Source: Pontiellaceae bacterium B12227 (GTDB lineage: Bacteria > Verrucomicrobiota > Kiritimatiellia > Kiritimatiellales > Pontiellaceae). From it: 64,000 nucleotides of DNA. Within the stretch, counting starts at the first letter, position 1. Each line of letters opens with the position of its first letter. The position numbers and the translations under genes are program-made. Under the pieces are notes generated by a model. It did not search any database. It worked only from the letters and a program-made list of their open reading frames with translations, and was not told the DNA's origin. The stretch lies in contig JAROAZ010000013.1 of assembly GCA_029432775.1 (NCBI GenBank), forward strand, positions 62,001 through 126,000. Direction: 5' to 3'. This document shows positions 28,315 through 37,232 of this stretch, piece after piece.

Positions 28315-28977
28315 ATGAGTAGCGACAGACATAAAATCATGATAATCGATGATCATCCAATTATTCATGACGGACTGAAAACATTACTTACATCTGAGGC
28401 CGATCTGGAAATATCGTCCACGGCCTCATCTTCAGAAGAAGCCCTTCAAACCATTCAGAAATCCATTCCGGACATTGCCATCATCGACTTGTCTTTGGGC
28501 GCCACGGATGGAACCATCCTGATCATGCAGCTTAAAAAGTCATATCCAGAACTTCGCATTCTGGTCTATACGATGTCAGAAGAAAAACTGTTTGCGGATC
28601 GGACTGCCGCGGCCGGTGCGGACGGATACGTCATGAAAACATCTCCGCCCGTTGTCCTTAAAAAAGCCATTCGAACCATCCTTTCCGGCGATATCTACTT
28701 CTCTCCGGAAACAAAAAGACGAATTCTGAAAAAGAAATCCGGCCAAAATGAATCCCCCCGTACTCCGCTGGACATCCTATCCAACCGCGAAATGGATATT
28801 TTCAAACTGATCGGCCAAGGTCTCGACACAATAAGCATCAGTTCGCGACTCGCGATTAGCCGAAATACCGTCGATACCCACCGCATCAACATCAAAAATA
28901 AAATGGAACTACCCAACGGAAAGGCGCTGGATCGTCTGGCTTACGAGGTGATTCAGAAAGGAAAACTTCCCAAGTAA
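28315..28977 (+). CDS. NarL/FixJ-type response regulator
   Basis: The 220-residue cytoplasmic regulator has a receiver domain (about 7-125: acidic pair IIDDH at 10-14, phospho-acceptor Asp58 in IIDLS, Thr in YTMSEEK, Lys in YVMKTS) and a LuxR-type DNA-binding domain (about 150-215: LSNREMDIFKLIGQGLDTISISSRLAISRNTVDTHRINIKNKM). No partner histidine kinase lies nearby, so it is an orphan within the window. Targets cannot be read. Confidence 0.93.
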   Translation: MSSDRHKIMIIDDHPIIHDGLKTLLTSEADLEISSTASSSEEALQTIQKSIPDIAIIDLSLGATDGTILIMQLKKSYPELRILVYTMSEEKLFADRTAAAGADGYVMKTSPPVVLKKAIRTILSGDIYFSPETKRRILKKKSGQNESPRTPLDILSNREMDIFKLIGQGLDTISISSRLAISRNTVDTHRINIKNKMELPNGKALDRLAYEVIQKGKLPK

Positions 28978-29035
28978 AACTCCGAGGCACTTTGCCCCCT
29001 CTCCCGGCACGAACGGCCCGGGGAATACGAAAAAA

Positions 29036-29382
29036 ACAGGCAGGGCGGTAAGCCGGATTCTGTTCTCCTTTCGGAGTCAGTCATTTATCTAGTGCGCTCA
29101 ACCCGCGACTGTTAGCGATGCGAGCAGCATCATCGTCGCCTATTTGATCTTGCTCCGGACGGGGTTTACCATGCGACCATCGTTACCTTTGGTCCGGTGG
29201 GCTCTTACCCCACCATTTCACCCTTACCCCGGCGAACCGAGGCGGTATATTTTCTGCGGCACTTTCCATCCCATGCGATCTGGCACATGGGTTCCCGCGT
29301 TAACCACGGGACGTCCTGCCCTGCGGAGTCCGGACTTTCCTCCCTCCGCCGAAACGGAGAGCGACCGATACACCCTGCCTGT
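29036..29382 (-). ncRNA. rnpB: RNase P RNA (bacterial type A)
   Basis: On the minus strand the 347-nt RNA starts ACAGGCAGGG and ends CCCTGCCTGT, giving a perfect 10-bp P1 stem. Universal blocks are present: GAGGAAAGTCCGGACTCC near the 5' side (about 29328-29345), AAAGTGCCGCAGAAAA-like CR region, GGTAAGGGTGAAA and the closing ACAGAATCCGGCTTA. It is the catalytic part of RNase P, which trims tRNA 5' leaders. A T-run right after P1 (29030-29036) makes P1 a plausible terminator. It lies downstream of the zinc-ribbon gene on the same strand. Confidence 0.95.
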
Positions 29383-29391
29383 CAAAAAATT

Positions 29392-29470
29392 GTTAGGTTT
29401 TAAGTGTTAAGTTTTAAGCACCTATCGAAACCGCAATTTCTTAAGACCTAAACCTTAACCACTTAAAACT
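29392..29470. repeat. Heptamer-period array in inverted arrangement
   Basis: 29392-29419 reads as four consecutive 7-mers of type GTTAAGT, and 29440-29470 reads in the complementary sense (CTTAAGA, CCTAAAC, CTTAACC, ACTTAAA). The halves can pair around about 20 nt. The element fills the space between rnpB and the 3' end of the zinc-ribbon gene. Confidence 0.6.
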
Positions 29471-29473
29471 GAA

Positions 29474-30190
29474 TTATCCACGTTCCGGCGGATTGTAGAC
29501 GATACGTCCACAGAAGTTACACGCCACGATCTTGGCCGGATTACGCGCATCGTTGGTGACCTGAGGAGGCAGTTTCATGTGGCATCCACCGCAATGTCCT
29601 CCGGGCTCAACCATTACAACTGCAAAATCCTTCTTATTGTTCAGAATACGGGTGTATTTCTGCAGGAGATCTTTATCACATCCGGCAGCGGCGCGCATGC
29701 GATCAGCTTTCATACCTTCAATTTTTTCCTGAAGATAGGCGGCGCGTTCGTCGAGTTCTTCCAGCTCGTCGGCAATGCCTTCACGCTCTCCACTCAACTT
29801 TTCTTCGCACTCGGCAACGATGGCTTTACCGGACTCCAGGTCTTCCATCAGCTTGATTTCTTTTTCCTCAAGCGCTTTGATTTCGTCCTCAACGGCACCG
29901 ATTTCTTTAACAAAAGCCCGATATTGCTCATTGGTCTGAGCTTCCATCTGCTGGTTTTTGTATTTGGTGACCTTTTCCTTGAGGGATTCCACCTCAAGCT
30001 CCTGCTCTTTCAGCGTGGCCTCGGTGTGCTTTCTGCTATCAAGCGCCATATCGAGCTTTTTCTTTGACCCGCTCAGTTGCGCTTCAATATCGCTCTTCCG
30101 CTGCGGGATATCGCGGATTTCCCGCATGAGCTTAATCAGTTTACGATCCTTCTTCTGCAAGGCATAAATCGGTTCCAACGGATGCGACAC
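29474..30190 (-). CDS. Coiled-coil zinc-ribbon protein
   Basis: The 238-residue cytoplasmic protein has a long charged coiled coil (about 10-180) followed by a C4-type zinc ribbon (CGGCHMK and CNFCGRIVY). This matches the widespread C4-type zinc-ribbon family whose members have been tied to RNA polymerase or nucleic-acid binding; no defined activity is known. I place the start at the GTG at 30190 because AGGAGG stands 6 nt upstream; the TTG at 30196 would abut that site directly. Confidence 0.85.
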   Translation of the reverse strand: MSHPLEPIYALQKKDRKLIKLMREIRDIPQRKSDIEAQLSGSKKKLDMALDSRKHTEATLKEQELEVESLKEKVTKYKNQQMEAQTNEQYRAFVKEIGAVEDEIKALEEKEIKLMEDLESGKAIVAECEEKLSGEREGIADELEELDERAAYLQEKIEGMKADRMRAAAGCDKDLLQKYTRILNNKKDFAVVMVEPGGHCGGCHMKLPPQVTNDARNPAKIVACNFCGRIVYNPPERG

Positions 30191-30274
30191 AGGCAACCTC
30201 CTATATTCAATTTCTAAAAAACAAGCTTCGTAACGTACTCGTTCGATTTGAACAAGTCAAAGCGATCGAGAGAC

Positions 30275-30850
30275 TTATTTACTGCCGGGATGCACCAGCT
30301 CAAGGCCTTCTTTACAGAGCGGGCATTCGGCCGGATCATATGTTACCGGTTCAATATTCAGCAGGCTCACCAACGGTGCTTCAAACTCGGCTTTTCCGCC
30401 ACTGCGATTGACCAGAATGCCGATCGCCGCCACCTCACCACCATTTTCTTCAACAATATCGATGGTCTCCTGAACGCGCCCTCCACGGGTGACCACGTCC
30501 TCGGCAATAACAAACCGTTCTCCCTTACTGATCTTAAACCGGCGAAGCACCAGTTTATTATCTTCTTTTTCCACGAAAATGAAGCGAACCCCGAGCGCAC
30601 GGGCCACATCATGACCGATCGTGATGCCCCCCATTGCCGGTGCTATTACGGTATCCACCTGCAGGTCTTTCAGCTCTTCCTTCATTTTCTCAACCAACGC
30701 TTCGCAGAGCTGTCCAGCAATACGCGGATACTGCAATACCAACGCACATTGGAAAAACTGGTTACTGTGCAGGCCGGAACGCAATTCGAAATGCCCATTG
30801 AGCAGTGCACTGGTTTCTTCAAAGAGTTTAAGTACTTCTTCCTGTTTCAT
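30275..30850 (-). CDS. pyrE: Orotate phosphoribosyltransferase
   Basis: The 191-residue enzyme joins orotate to PRPP in pyrimidine synthesis. Visible are HFELRSGLHSNQFFQ at the N-terminus, APAMGGITIGHDVARAL and the PRPP-binding loop FVIAEDVVTRGGRVQET. The C-terminal CPLCKEG tail is typical of the archaeal and anaerobe-type long form. It precedes the zinc-ribbon gene on the same strand with an 84-bp gap and probably starts that transcript. Confidence 0.95.
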   Translation of the reverse strand: MKQEEVLKLFEETSALLNGHFELRSGLHSNQFFQCALVLQYPRIAGQLCEALVEKMKEELKDLQVDTVIAPAMGGITIGHDVARALGVRFIFVEKEDNKLVLRRFKISKGERFVIAEDVVTRGGRVQETIDIVEENGGEVAAIGILVNRSGGKAEFEAPLVSLLNIEPVTYDPAECPLCKEGLELVHPGSK

Positions 30851-30953
30851 TTCATCTCCCGTTTAAAAAAATGGTTAATCAACTACCGAAGCAGTCTTCC
30901 ACAATCGGCCCGATTCCGTCCATTGGAATCTCACAAATCCCCCATTTTTATAT

Positions 30954-30999
30954 AAAAAAGAGGCACCCTGGCAGACAGGGGACCTCTCAATATTTTTTT
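30954..30999 (-). terminator. Terminator after nrfHA
   Basis: A hairpin with arms GAGGCACCCTG and CAGGGGACCTC, flanked by A and T runs on both sides, lies 16 nt beyond the nrfA stop. Confidence 0.8.
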
Positions 31000-31014
31000 C
31001 CGGGGGATGGAAAA

Positions 31015-32451
31015 TTATTTATTCAGCAACTTCAGTGCTTCAACCTGACCCTGTCGGGCATAGTCCGCAGCTTCAGCCAGAATACGGGCCGCTTCCTGCG
31101 GTGCATGGAAGCCCATGGAATTTTCTGCGGCAATGTAGTCCAGACGCCACTGCGCTTTGCGCTGCATTTCGAGCGCTCCATTCAGCTGCTCAGCTGTAGC
31201 TCCGGCCTTCTTGGCCTCCATAATCGCATCCATCAAGTCATTCAGGGCCTCACCACCTCGCAGCAACAGCTTGTAGTTGGTTTGTTGAATATTATCAACC
31301 AGGTCCAGAATTTCCTGCTCCGATTTGCGATGGCAGGTCTGACAGGCGCGGTTAACATTCAACAGCGGACTGCGCACCCAGTGATCAGAAACTTTTGACG
31401 CTCCGTCACGCATGTAAGGCATATGGCAGTCAGAACAGGAAACGCCGCTCCGGGCATGAACACCCTGACTCCAAAGCTCAAACTCCGGATGCTGCGTTTT
31501 CAGAATCGGAGCACCGGTTTCCTTATGCTTATAGTCATAGAAACGTTCGCCATTGCTCAGCTTGGTTTCATCCCATTCCTTTTCGAGATCTTCCATTTTC
31601 AAACCGTTGCTCCACGGGAACGTAAGCGGGAAATCGGAAGAGCAGTAGTATTCCACATGGCACTGACCGCAGACAAAGGAGCGCATTTCATTGCGGGTAG
31701 AGTCTTCGTTCGGATCGTATGGCTCGGAACGGGAACCCTGTCGCCAGATTTCAATGGAAGGAATGGCCGGAACAGGCGCATCGGAGTTGGCCAGCTTTTG
31801 GATACCTTCTATGAATCCGGGACGGGTCACGCGAATGGCCATTGAATCCGGATCATGACAATCCACACAGGAAACCGGATGACCGTGCCCCATATCGTGC
31901 GCCATTTTGTTCAATTCCTGATACGACATCTTGTTCGTTTTCTTCATTCCGGCCATCGCGTCGCCGTCACCCAGCTTACGATATACCGGCATGATCGAGG
32001 CGTGACAGTGAATGCAGGAACCGGACTGCTTCACATTATGACGCTTCGTTTCCTCCTGATCGCTCAGCATATAGGCGTGTCCGCGGCGATCGCGGTAGTC
32101 GATGGAAAAGGCATAACCCAGGAACATGCGCTTCAGCCAGTGCAGCTCCGGACGGTTGATCTTCTGCTCCGGAAGCGCTTCGCTTCCGCCATGGCCGCCG
32201 AAGGTGGTTTTTGTTGCCAGAGCCGTACGCTTGTAACCATCGTACTGCTTCGGCCAGTTTTTGCCCCACTCTGCCGGATCAGTCGTATCTTCGGTTACTT
32301 CGACCACACGCACATAGCGGTTCTTCGCCTCTGATTTGCGTTCGAAAATATTTGTCAATAACGCCGTCACCAACGCCGCCGCAATGGCAACAACAATGAT
32401 GAGTCCGATAAATATTCCGGCACTTCCCTGCTTATTTTTCAGCTTACTCAT
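31015..32451 (-). CDS. nrfA: Ammonia-forming cytochrome c nitrite reductase, catalytic subunit
   Basis: The 478-residue periplasmic enzyme reduces nitrite to ammonium with six electrons. One N-terminal membrane anchor or uncleaved signal (residues 12-33) is followed by five c-type heme motifs: CIHCH (146-150), CVDCH (195-199), CGQCH, CSDCH and CQTCH. The first, which holds the active-site heme, is CXXCH rather than the CXXCK of E. coli NrfA; a CXXCH subgroup is known. [15 protein letters not shown] and the [26 protein letters not shown] block are characteristic. It overlaps nrfH by 8 nt, so it is translated with its electron donor. Confidence 0.95.
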   Translation of the reverse strand: MSKLKNKQGSAGIFIGLIIVVAIAAALVTALLTNIFERKSEAKNRYVRVVEVTEDTTDPAEWGKNWPKQYDGYKRTALATKTTFGGHGGSEALPEQKINRPELHWLKRMFLGYAFSIDYRDRRGHAYMLSDQEETKRHNVKQSGSCIHCHASIMPVYRKLGDGDAMAGMKKTNKMSYQELNKMAHDMGHGHPVSCVDCHDPDSMAIRVTRPGFIEGIQKLANSDAPVPAIPSIEIWRQGSRSEPYDPNEDSTRNEMRSFVCGQCHVEYYCSSDFPLTFPWSNGLKMEDLEKEWDETKLSNGERFYDYKHKETGAPILKTQHPEFELWSQGVHARSGVSCSDCHMPYMRDGASKVSDHWVRSPLLNVNRACQTCHRKSEQEILDLVDNIQQTNYKLLLRGGEALNDLMDAIMEAKKAGATAEQLNGALEMQRKAQWRLDYIAAENSMGFHAPQEAARILAEAADYARQGQVEALKLLNK

Positions 32452-32953
32452 GATTTTCCCTTTCCCTTTTCACTCCTAAATCCGCTCCGCCGATACTGGT
32501 CGGCAACGCCCCGTGACCCACCGATGCATGACAATGCACACAACTGATGGCATCTGGATCTGACTCATCCCGCTTAAACATTTCATGAACCATGTCATCA
32601 TGACACTCAACGCAGTTATGTTGCAGAATACGGTGGTTCTTGCCCTTAATCATGATGGGCTCGTGAAAATCCTGCGTGGTAAATGCTTTGGAGTGATGCC
32701 AGCCGTTTTCCGCCTTCGCGATGTATTTCCCGACAAAGTCATGAGGAAGATGACAATCAACGCATCCAGCCACAGCATGATGACTCGATTTCTGCCAGGA
32801 ATCATACTGCACATTCATAATATGGCAGTTGGCACAGGCGGCCGGATCCGTACTGAAATAGGACAGCCCTTCCGCATATCGAAAGGTAAATGCCCCGGAA
32901 CCCACCAGTATACCCAGCAGTACGCCCAGTATGATCGCCTTTTTCTTCAACAT
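32444..32953 (-). CDS. nrfH: Cytochrome c nitrite reductase small subunit (quinol dehydrogenase)
   Basis: This membrane-anchored tetraheme protein passes electrons from menaquinol to NrfA. From the ATG at 32953 it has 169 residues: a membrane helix ([19 protein letters not shown]) and four heme motifs (CANCHIM, CVDCH, CVECH, CVHCH), as expected of the NapC/NirT family. The upstream extension to 33007 adds an unlikely [11 protein letters not shown] leader; AAGGGG 8 nt before 32953 supports the shorter form. Order nrfH-nrfA is the usual one. Confidence 0.94.
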   Translation of the reverse strand: MLKKKAIILGVLLGILVGSGAFTFRYAEGLSYFSTDPAACANCHIMNVQYDSWQKSSHHAVAGCVDCHLPHDFVGKYIAKAENGWHHSKAFTTQDFHEPIMIKGKNHRILQHNCVECHDDMVHEMFKRDESDPDAISCVHCHASVGHGALPTSIGGADLGVKRERENHE

Positions 32954-33123
32954 CCTCTTAACCCCTTGTGTTGGATCCCATAAAAAGCGGACAGATATAC
33001 CCGACAATTATGCTCACCTTACATACATTTAAGAAGATGACGGATCATCTCCGGTATGTGAAGAATTAAATCCGCATCAACCTTATTGGCATACCGTTTC
33101 AATAAGCATAGAAAACAACTTGC

Positions 33124-33138
33124 TTCCACTCCTTGGAA
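33124..33138. repeat. Intergenic TTCCACTCCTTGGAA palindrome
   Basis: This exact-arm copy lies in the 225-bp space between the divergent nrfH and mtaB genes, 40 nt upstream of the mtaB start. Confidence 0.75.
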
Positions 33139-33178
33139 AACGTAAGAGAGTCAGCCCTTTCGAACAAAGGTTTTTATC

Positions 33179-34468
33179 ATGACCACCAACAACCTGCAAA
33201 CATATCTCGTCAATGTATTAGGCTGCAAAGTCAACCAATACGATGCCCAGCAAATCGAACAGCTGCTCGAGCGCTATGGATTAAACAAAACGGAACAATC
33301 CGACCATGCGGATATCATCGTCGTTCACACCTGCGGTGTAACTGCAGCAGCGGCCCAGAAATCGCGCCAGACCATTCGGAAAATGCAGCGCAACAACCCG
33401 TTGGCGCACGTGATTGTAACCGGTTGTGCGGCCACAGATGAACTGACGCATATTGATCAGGACCCCGTATTCCGCGTTCCGGCCGGCTCCGACTGGCTAC
33501 AGCGGCTAGCGGAGCAGCTCGACTCGTTGGCTATGCCGAAACAACACGGCGTCGACGGCATCGAAACCGACACGTTTACCATTTCCCGCTTCGGCGACCA
33601 CACCCGTGCCTTCCTGAAGGTGCAGGACGGTTGCGATATCGGCTGTTCTTTCTGCATCATTCCTCAGCTGAGAAAAGAACCGCGCGACAAAGCCATCGAA
33701 GATGCCGTCCGCGAAGCCACGGCTCTCACCGAAGCCGGCTACCGCGAGATCGTCGTCACCGGCGTCAGCGTCGGGCTCTACGGCCGGGGTCGCGGCTCTT
33801 CGCTCGCTGAGATGCTCCGCAACCTCGTGGAAATTCCAGACATTGGAAGAATCCGGCTTTCAAGCCTGCACCCCGGCGAACTGACCGACGAACTGCTCGA
33901 AGTCTGGTCCGGCTCGCCCCGCATTATGCCGCATCTGCACCTCTCCCTGCAGTCCGGATCCGATGCCGTTCTGCACGCCATGCGCCGCGGCTACACCGCC
34001 GCAGAATATTACGATGCCGTCGAACGCGCCCGCACCGCGCTGGACAATCCCGCTTTCACCACCGATGTCATTGTCGGCTTCCCCGGCGAAACCGACACCT
34101 ATTTTGATGAATCCTATGCCTTCTGCAAAAAGGTCGGGTTCTCGCAAATGCACGTCTTCACCTATTCCCCCCGCCCAAAAACCATGGCCGCAAAAATGGC
34201 TAACCAGATCAATGGCGCGCTCGCCATGGAACGTAGCGAACGGCTGCGAGAGCTCGGGGAACAGATGGCGCTCGAATACCACAACCAGTTCCTCAACAGC
34301 GAAGTTGATGTGCTCGTGGAACGAATTAAAGAGGGAAAAGCCACCGGTTATTCCCGGCACTACATCCCCGCAGAGTTCCAATGTTCGGAAGATCAGCAAG
34401 GTAAAGTGGTCCCGATTCACGTCACGGAAACAACCGCCACAGGCATTTCGGGGATGAATAGACTTTAA
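33179..34468 (+). CDS. mtaB: tRNA t6A37 methylthiotransferase MtaB
   Basis: This 429-residue radical-SAM enzyme adds a methylthio group to t6A at position 37 of tRNAs that read ANN codons. The N-terminal UPF0004 domain (residues 7-100) has cluster cysteines in LGCKVNQYD, HTCGVT and TGCAA. The radical-SAM core has CDIGCSFCIIP (about 155-165), then a TRAM-like C-terminus. It is followed by a methyltransferase and rnc on the same strand, a plausible RNA-processing operon. A palindrome at 33834 encodes IPDIG and a variant at 34376 encodes FQCSE. Confidence 0.93.
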   Translation: MTTNNLQTYLVNVLGCKVNQYDAQQIEQLLERYGLNKTEQSDHADIIVVHTCGVTAAAAQKSRQTIRKMQRNNPLAHVIVTGCAATDELTHIDQDPVFRVPAGSDWLQRLAEQLDSLAMPKQHGVDGIETDTFTISRFGDHTRAFLKVQDGCDIGCSFCIIPQLRKEPRDKAIEDAVREATALTEAGYREIVVTGVSVGLYGRGRGSSLAEMLRNLVEIPDIGRIRLSSLHPGELTDELLEVWSGSPRIMPHLHLSLQSGSDAVLHAMRRGYTAAEYYDAVERARTALDNPAFTTDVIVGFPGETDTYFDESYAFCKKVGFSQMHVFTYSPRPKTMAAKMANQINGALAMERSERLRELGEQMALEYHNQFLNSEVDVLVERIKEGKATGYSRHYIPAEFQCSEDQQGKVVPIHVTETTATGISGMNRL

Positions 34469-34502
34469 CCTTTCACCCTGCTTTACCTATATTCCTCCAC
34501 CT

Positions 34503-35387
34503 ATGAGGGAAACGAACAATAACAGAGACACCGGAGTTCGCGTTTGGCAGGAAAAACTGCTCGACCGCTCCATCCGCCGCAGCCGCAAATTAAAGCGACT
34601 CAAGGAGGCGGTCGGCTCATCGCTGAACCTCCAATGCCTGGAAATCAGCGAAGGCGATGGAACCATCAGTGCCCAGTTGCGCACACTGGGCGGTAGCTGG
34701 AAAACGGCACCGGTCTCCAAAGAAGCGGCCGACTCCATCAGCTACAGCCTCAGCGAAACCCTCGTCCCGCTGGAAAATGAAAAACTGCCGTTCGAGGATC
34801 ATACCTTCGACCGGCTCATCATTGTGGATGCGCTCAAACGCTTTGATGACGACTATGAATTTCTCCACGAATGCCACCGGGTGCTCAAAAACGACGGATG
34901 GCTGATCATCGCGGAAGCCCGCCGTGTGCCGATCAGCCTGACATCACTCCTACAGCACCTGTTCCGGCTCACTCCCGCCAATCAGGGCGCCTGGCGCAAC
35001 GGATATAAACAACAGGAACTCTTCGATAAACTCAAAGATGGATATGATGTTCCGGAAATCGGGGTCTATTCCAACGGGTTGCTGGAATCCACGGCCACCT
35101 TTGGCGAAGCCATCCAGAAGATGTTCACCCCGCTTCCCTACTGGCTGATGCAGGAACAGCTGCCTCAAAGTGAATTCAAACGCTTTCAGCGTCTGCAGGC
35201 ACTTGGAAGTGCCGCATACCCCCTGCTCTGGCTGCTCGCTCAGTTCGAATTTATTCCCGGCCATAAACTGCTCGTCCGCAGCCGGCGGCGCCACTGGCGC
35301 CCGCGTCTTCAGCCCAAACTGATCGACGGCCGCTCCATTGCCGAAGCCGCCATCAACACCAAAATCGGAACGGCGGCTCCCTTTTGA
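34503..35387 (+). CDS. Class I SAM-dependent methyltransferase domain protein
   Basis: The 294-residue protein has a degenerate Rossmann-type methyltransferase core (about 38-145): CLEISEGDGTISAQL as motif I, KLPFEDHTFDRLIIVDAL and HECHRVLKNDGWLIIAEA as the post-II region, typical of Methyltransf_11. The C-terminal third (about 190-294) is basic and unlike known families. Its stop overlaps the rnc start (TTGA), so they are coupled. The substrate is unknown; RNA or quinone would both fit. Confidence 0.75.
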   Translation: MRETNNNRDTGVRVWQEKLLDRSIRRSRKLKRLKEAVGSSLNLQCLEISEGDGTISAQLRTLGGSWKTAPVSKEAADSISYSLSETLVPLENEKLPFEDHTFDRLIIVDALKRFDDDYEFLHECHRVLKNDGWLIIAEARRVPISLTSLLQHLFRLTPANQGAWRNGYKQQELFDKLKDGYDVPEIGVYSNGLLESTATFGEAIQKMFTPLPYWLMQEQLPQSEFKRFQRLQALGSAAYPLLWLLAQFEFIPGHKLLVRSRRRHWRPRLQPKLIDGRSIAEAAINTKIGTAAPF

Positions 35388-36091
35388 TCGTATCCCCCTA
35401 TAAAAAACTGGAAAGCGCCATCGGCTACCGCTTTAAAAAGAAAGCGCTGCTCGAACTGGCTGTAACCCATCCATCCTACCGCTACGAAAACGAAAACATC
35501 GATGACGACAATCAGCGCCTCGAATATCTGGGCGATGCGGTGCTCAGCCTGATGGCCGCGGAGCACCTGTTTAAAAACCACCCCGATTCCCGTGAAGGCG
35601 ATATGTCCAAACTGCGCAGCCGGCTCACGCAGGACCGCAAGCTGGCGCAGATCGGCGCCACCATCGGCATCAGCGAGTTTCTGCTGCTCGGCGTCGGTGA
35701 GCGTAAAAACGGCGGAGCCGAACGCGCCTCCAATCTGGCCGATGCCGTCGAAGCCATTATTGGAGCCGCCTGGACCGACGGCGGAGCCCGCGCCGCCAAC
35801 AAAATTTTCAAGAAGGTCTTTCTTCCGGAGCTTGGAGAAATCCAGGAAGCGCCCGTCAAAAAGAGCAATCCCAAAGGGGCTTTGCAGGAACTGGCCCAGA
35901 GCCAGGGCCACGGTATTCCGGAATACGAAACCATTGAAACCACCGGCCCCGAACACGACCGCTGCTTCACCGTTGAAGTATCCGCCTGCGGAAGAAAATG
36001 GAAGGCCCAGGCCGGAAGTAAACGCGAAGGCGAGCGCCTCGCCGCCTTCCAGGCATTGGAAGAATTATCTGCTCAGGAAAAGCAGGACTGA
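35384..36091 (+). CDS. rnc: Ribonuclease III
   Basis: The 235-residue enzyme cuts double-stranded RNA in rRNA and mRNA processing. The nuclease domain (1-150) carries the signature NQRLEYLGDAVLSL with the catalytic acidic residues and a second acidic site in DAVEAIIGAAW. The double-stranded RNA-binding domain (about 160-230) has NPKGALQELAQSQG and KREGERLAAFQALEEL. The only start consistent with full length is TTG at 35384, which shares bases with the TGA of the methyltransferase gene; low initiation through coupling is likely. FQALE comes from a dispersed palindrome at 36047. Confidence 0.94.
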   Translation: MIVSPYKKLESAIGYRFKKKALLELAVTHPSYRYENENIDDDNQRLEYLGDAVLSLMAAEHLFKNHPDSREGDMSKLRSRLTQDRKLAQIGATIGISEFLLLGVGERKNGGAERASNLADAVEAIIGAAWTDGGARAANKIFKKVFLPELGEIQEAPVKKSNPKGALQELAQSQGHGIPEYETIETTGPEHDRCFTVEVSACGRKWKAQAGSKREGERLAAFQALEELSAQEKQD

Positions 36092-36412
36092 TTAAAGCGC
36101 ATACGTTTCGAGTTCCACGTCTTCGGCCTCGCCGGTTCCATAGTAATCGCGATCTTCGCACATCGGGCAGCTTCCTGCCTGTGTTTTTTCAACCAGGGTT
36201 TCTTCCAGCGGAGCCGCACAGTCCGGGCAGGATTTACCCTTAACATGTTCGTCTACTGACTGCCCTTTCGGCAGTGAAAAGATGGCGGTACAATCCTCGC
36301 ACTCATAGAGCGTCACGGAGTCCTTTTCCGACTCCGTATAGCCATAGAATTCAGTTTCACAGGTGCGGCAGGTAAGCGATTTTTTCTTAACGAATACGTT
36401 TTTCAGTTCCAT
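36092..36412 (-). CDS. Small zinc-ribbon protein with four CXXC motifs
   Basis: The 106-residue cytoplasmic protein has CRTC, CEDC, CPDC and CPMC, enough for two zinc ribbons, within an acidic background. It abuts the end of rnc (convergent) and lies 22 nt after oppF on the same strand. I do not recognise a family with known function; protein or nucleic-acid binding is a guess. Confidence 0.65.
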   Translation of the reverse strand: MELKNVFVKKKSLTCRTCETEFYGYTESEKDSVTLYECEDCTAIFSLPKGQSVDEHVKGKSCPDCAAPLEETLVEKTQAGSCPMCEDRDYYGTGEAEDVELETYAL

Positions 36413-36434
36413 GGAAGTACTCCGGACTTACAGT

Positions 36435-37232
36435 TTAAAAGGCGGGCACAGCGGAGAGCAGCTTACGGGTATAGTCATGCTGAGGATGATCAATGACATC
36501 CTCTACATCGCCCATTTCAACGATTTCGCCGTTATACATGACGGCCACACGGTCGCACACATTCCGGACCACGGCAAGGTCGTGACTTACAAACAGGAAG
36601 GCGAGATTGCGTTTGGCGCGCAATTCTTCCAACAGCTGGAGAATTTCCGCCTGTACCGAAACATCCAGCGCCGAGACCGGCTCATCAGCAACCACCAGAT
36701 CGGGGTTCAAGGCCAGAGCCCGGGCAATACAGATCCGCTGCCGCTGGCCGCCGGAAAATTCGTGCGGATAGCGCCAGGCCCAATCGGCCTTCAGGCCGAC
36801 CGCTTCAAACAGCTCAACCACACGCTCTTTGCGCTCGGCTTTATTTGCTTCGATTTTATGAACATTCAGCACATCAACAATCGCGCTGCCGACCTTCATG
36901 CGCGGGTTCAGCGATCCATAGGGATCCTGAAAAATCATCTGCACTTCCTGACGATAGGTTTTCAGTGCCCGCCCTTTGAGCGATGCGACATCAACGCCAT
37001 TAAAATCAATCGTACCCGACGTCGGGTCGGTCAGCCGGATAATCGCCTTGCCCAGCGAACTTTTACCGCAGCCGCTTTCACCCACGAGGCCGAATATTTC
37101 GCCCGGCTTGATATGAAACGAAACATCATTTACGGCGTGAACAGAATCCTTGCCGTGCCCGTAGATCACGTTCAGCTTCTTAACATCGAGCAGTGTATTG
37201 CCCCGCGCCCGGCCGGCGTACTTTGAGCTCAT
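36435..37232 (-). CDS. oppF: Oligopeptide ABC transporter ATPase
   Basis: The ATPase has Walker A GESGCGKSS, Q-loop FQDPYGSLNPRM, signature FSGGQRQR, Walker B VVADEPVSALD and H-loop FVSHD. It energises peptide uptake with OppD. It ends without the C-terminal oligo_HPY extension usual in OppF (about 265 residues against 310-330). Two in-frame ATGs compete (37244 and 37232); the GGTGG at 8 nt before 37232 favours the shorter form. It overlaps oppD by a few bases and is last in oppABCDF. Confidence 0.92.
   Translation of the reverse strand: MSSKYAGRARGNTLLDVKKLNVIYGHGKDSVHAVNDVSFHIKPGEIFGLVGESGCGKSSLGKAIIRLTDPTSGTIDFNGVDVASLKGRALKTYRQEVQMIFQDPYGSLNPRMKVGSAIVDVLNVHKIEANKAERKERVVELFEAVGLKADWAWRYPHEFSGGQRQRICIARALALNPDLVVADEPVSALDVSVQAEILQLLEELRAKRNLAFLFVSHDLAVVRNVCDRVAVMYNGEIVEMGDVEDVIDHPQHDYTRKLLSAVPAF

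Noticed and set aside
29144-29410. Short plus-strand open frames across 29144-29410
   Set aside because: The stretch is RNase P RNA on the minus strand, so these frames are chance.
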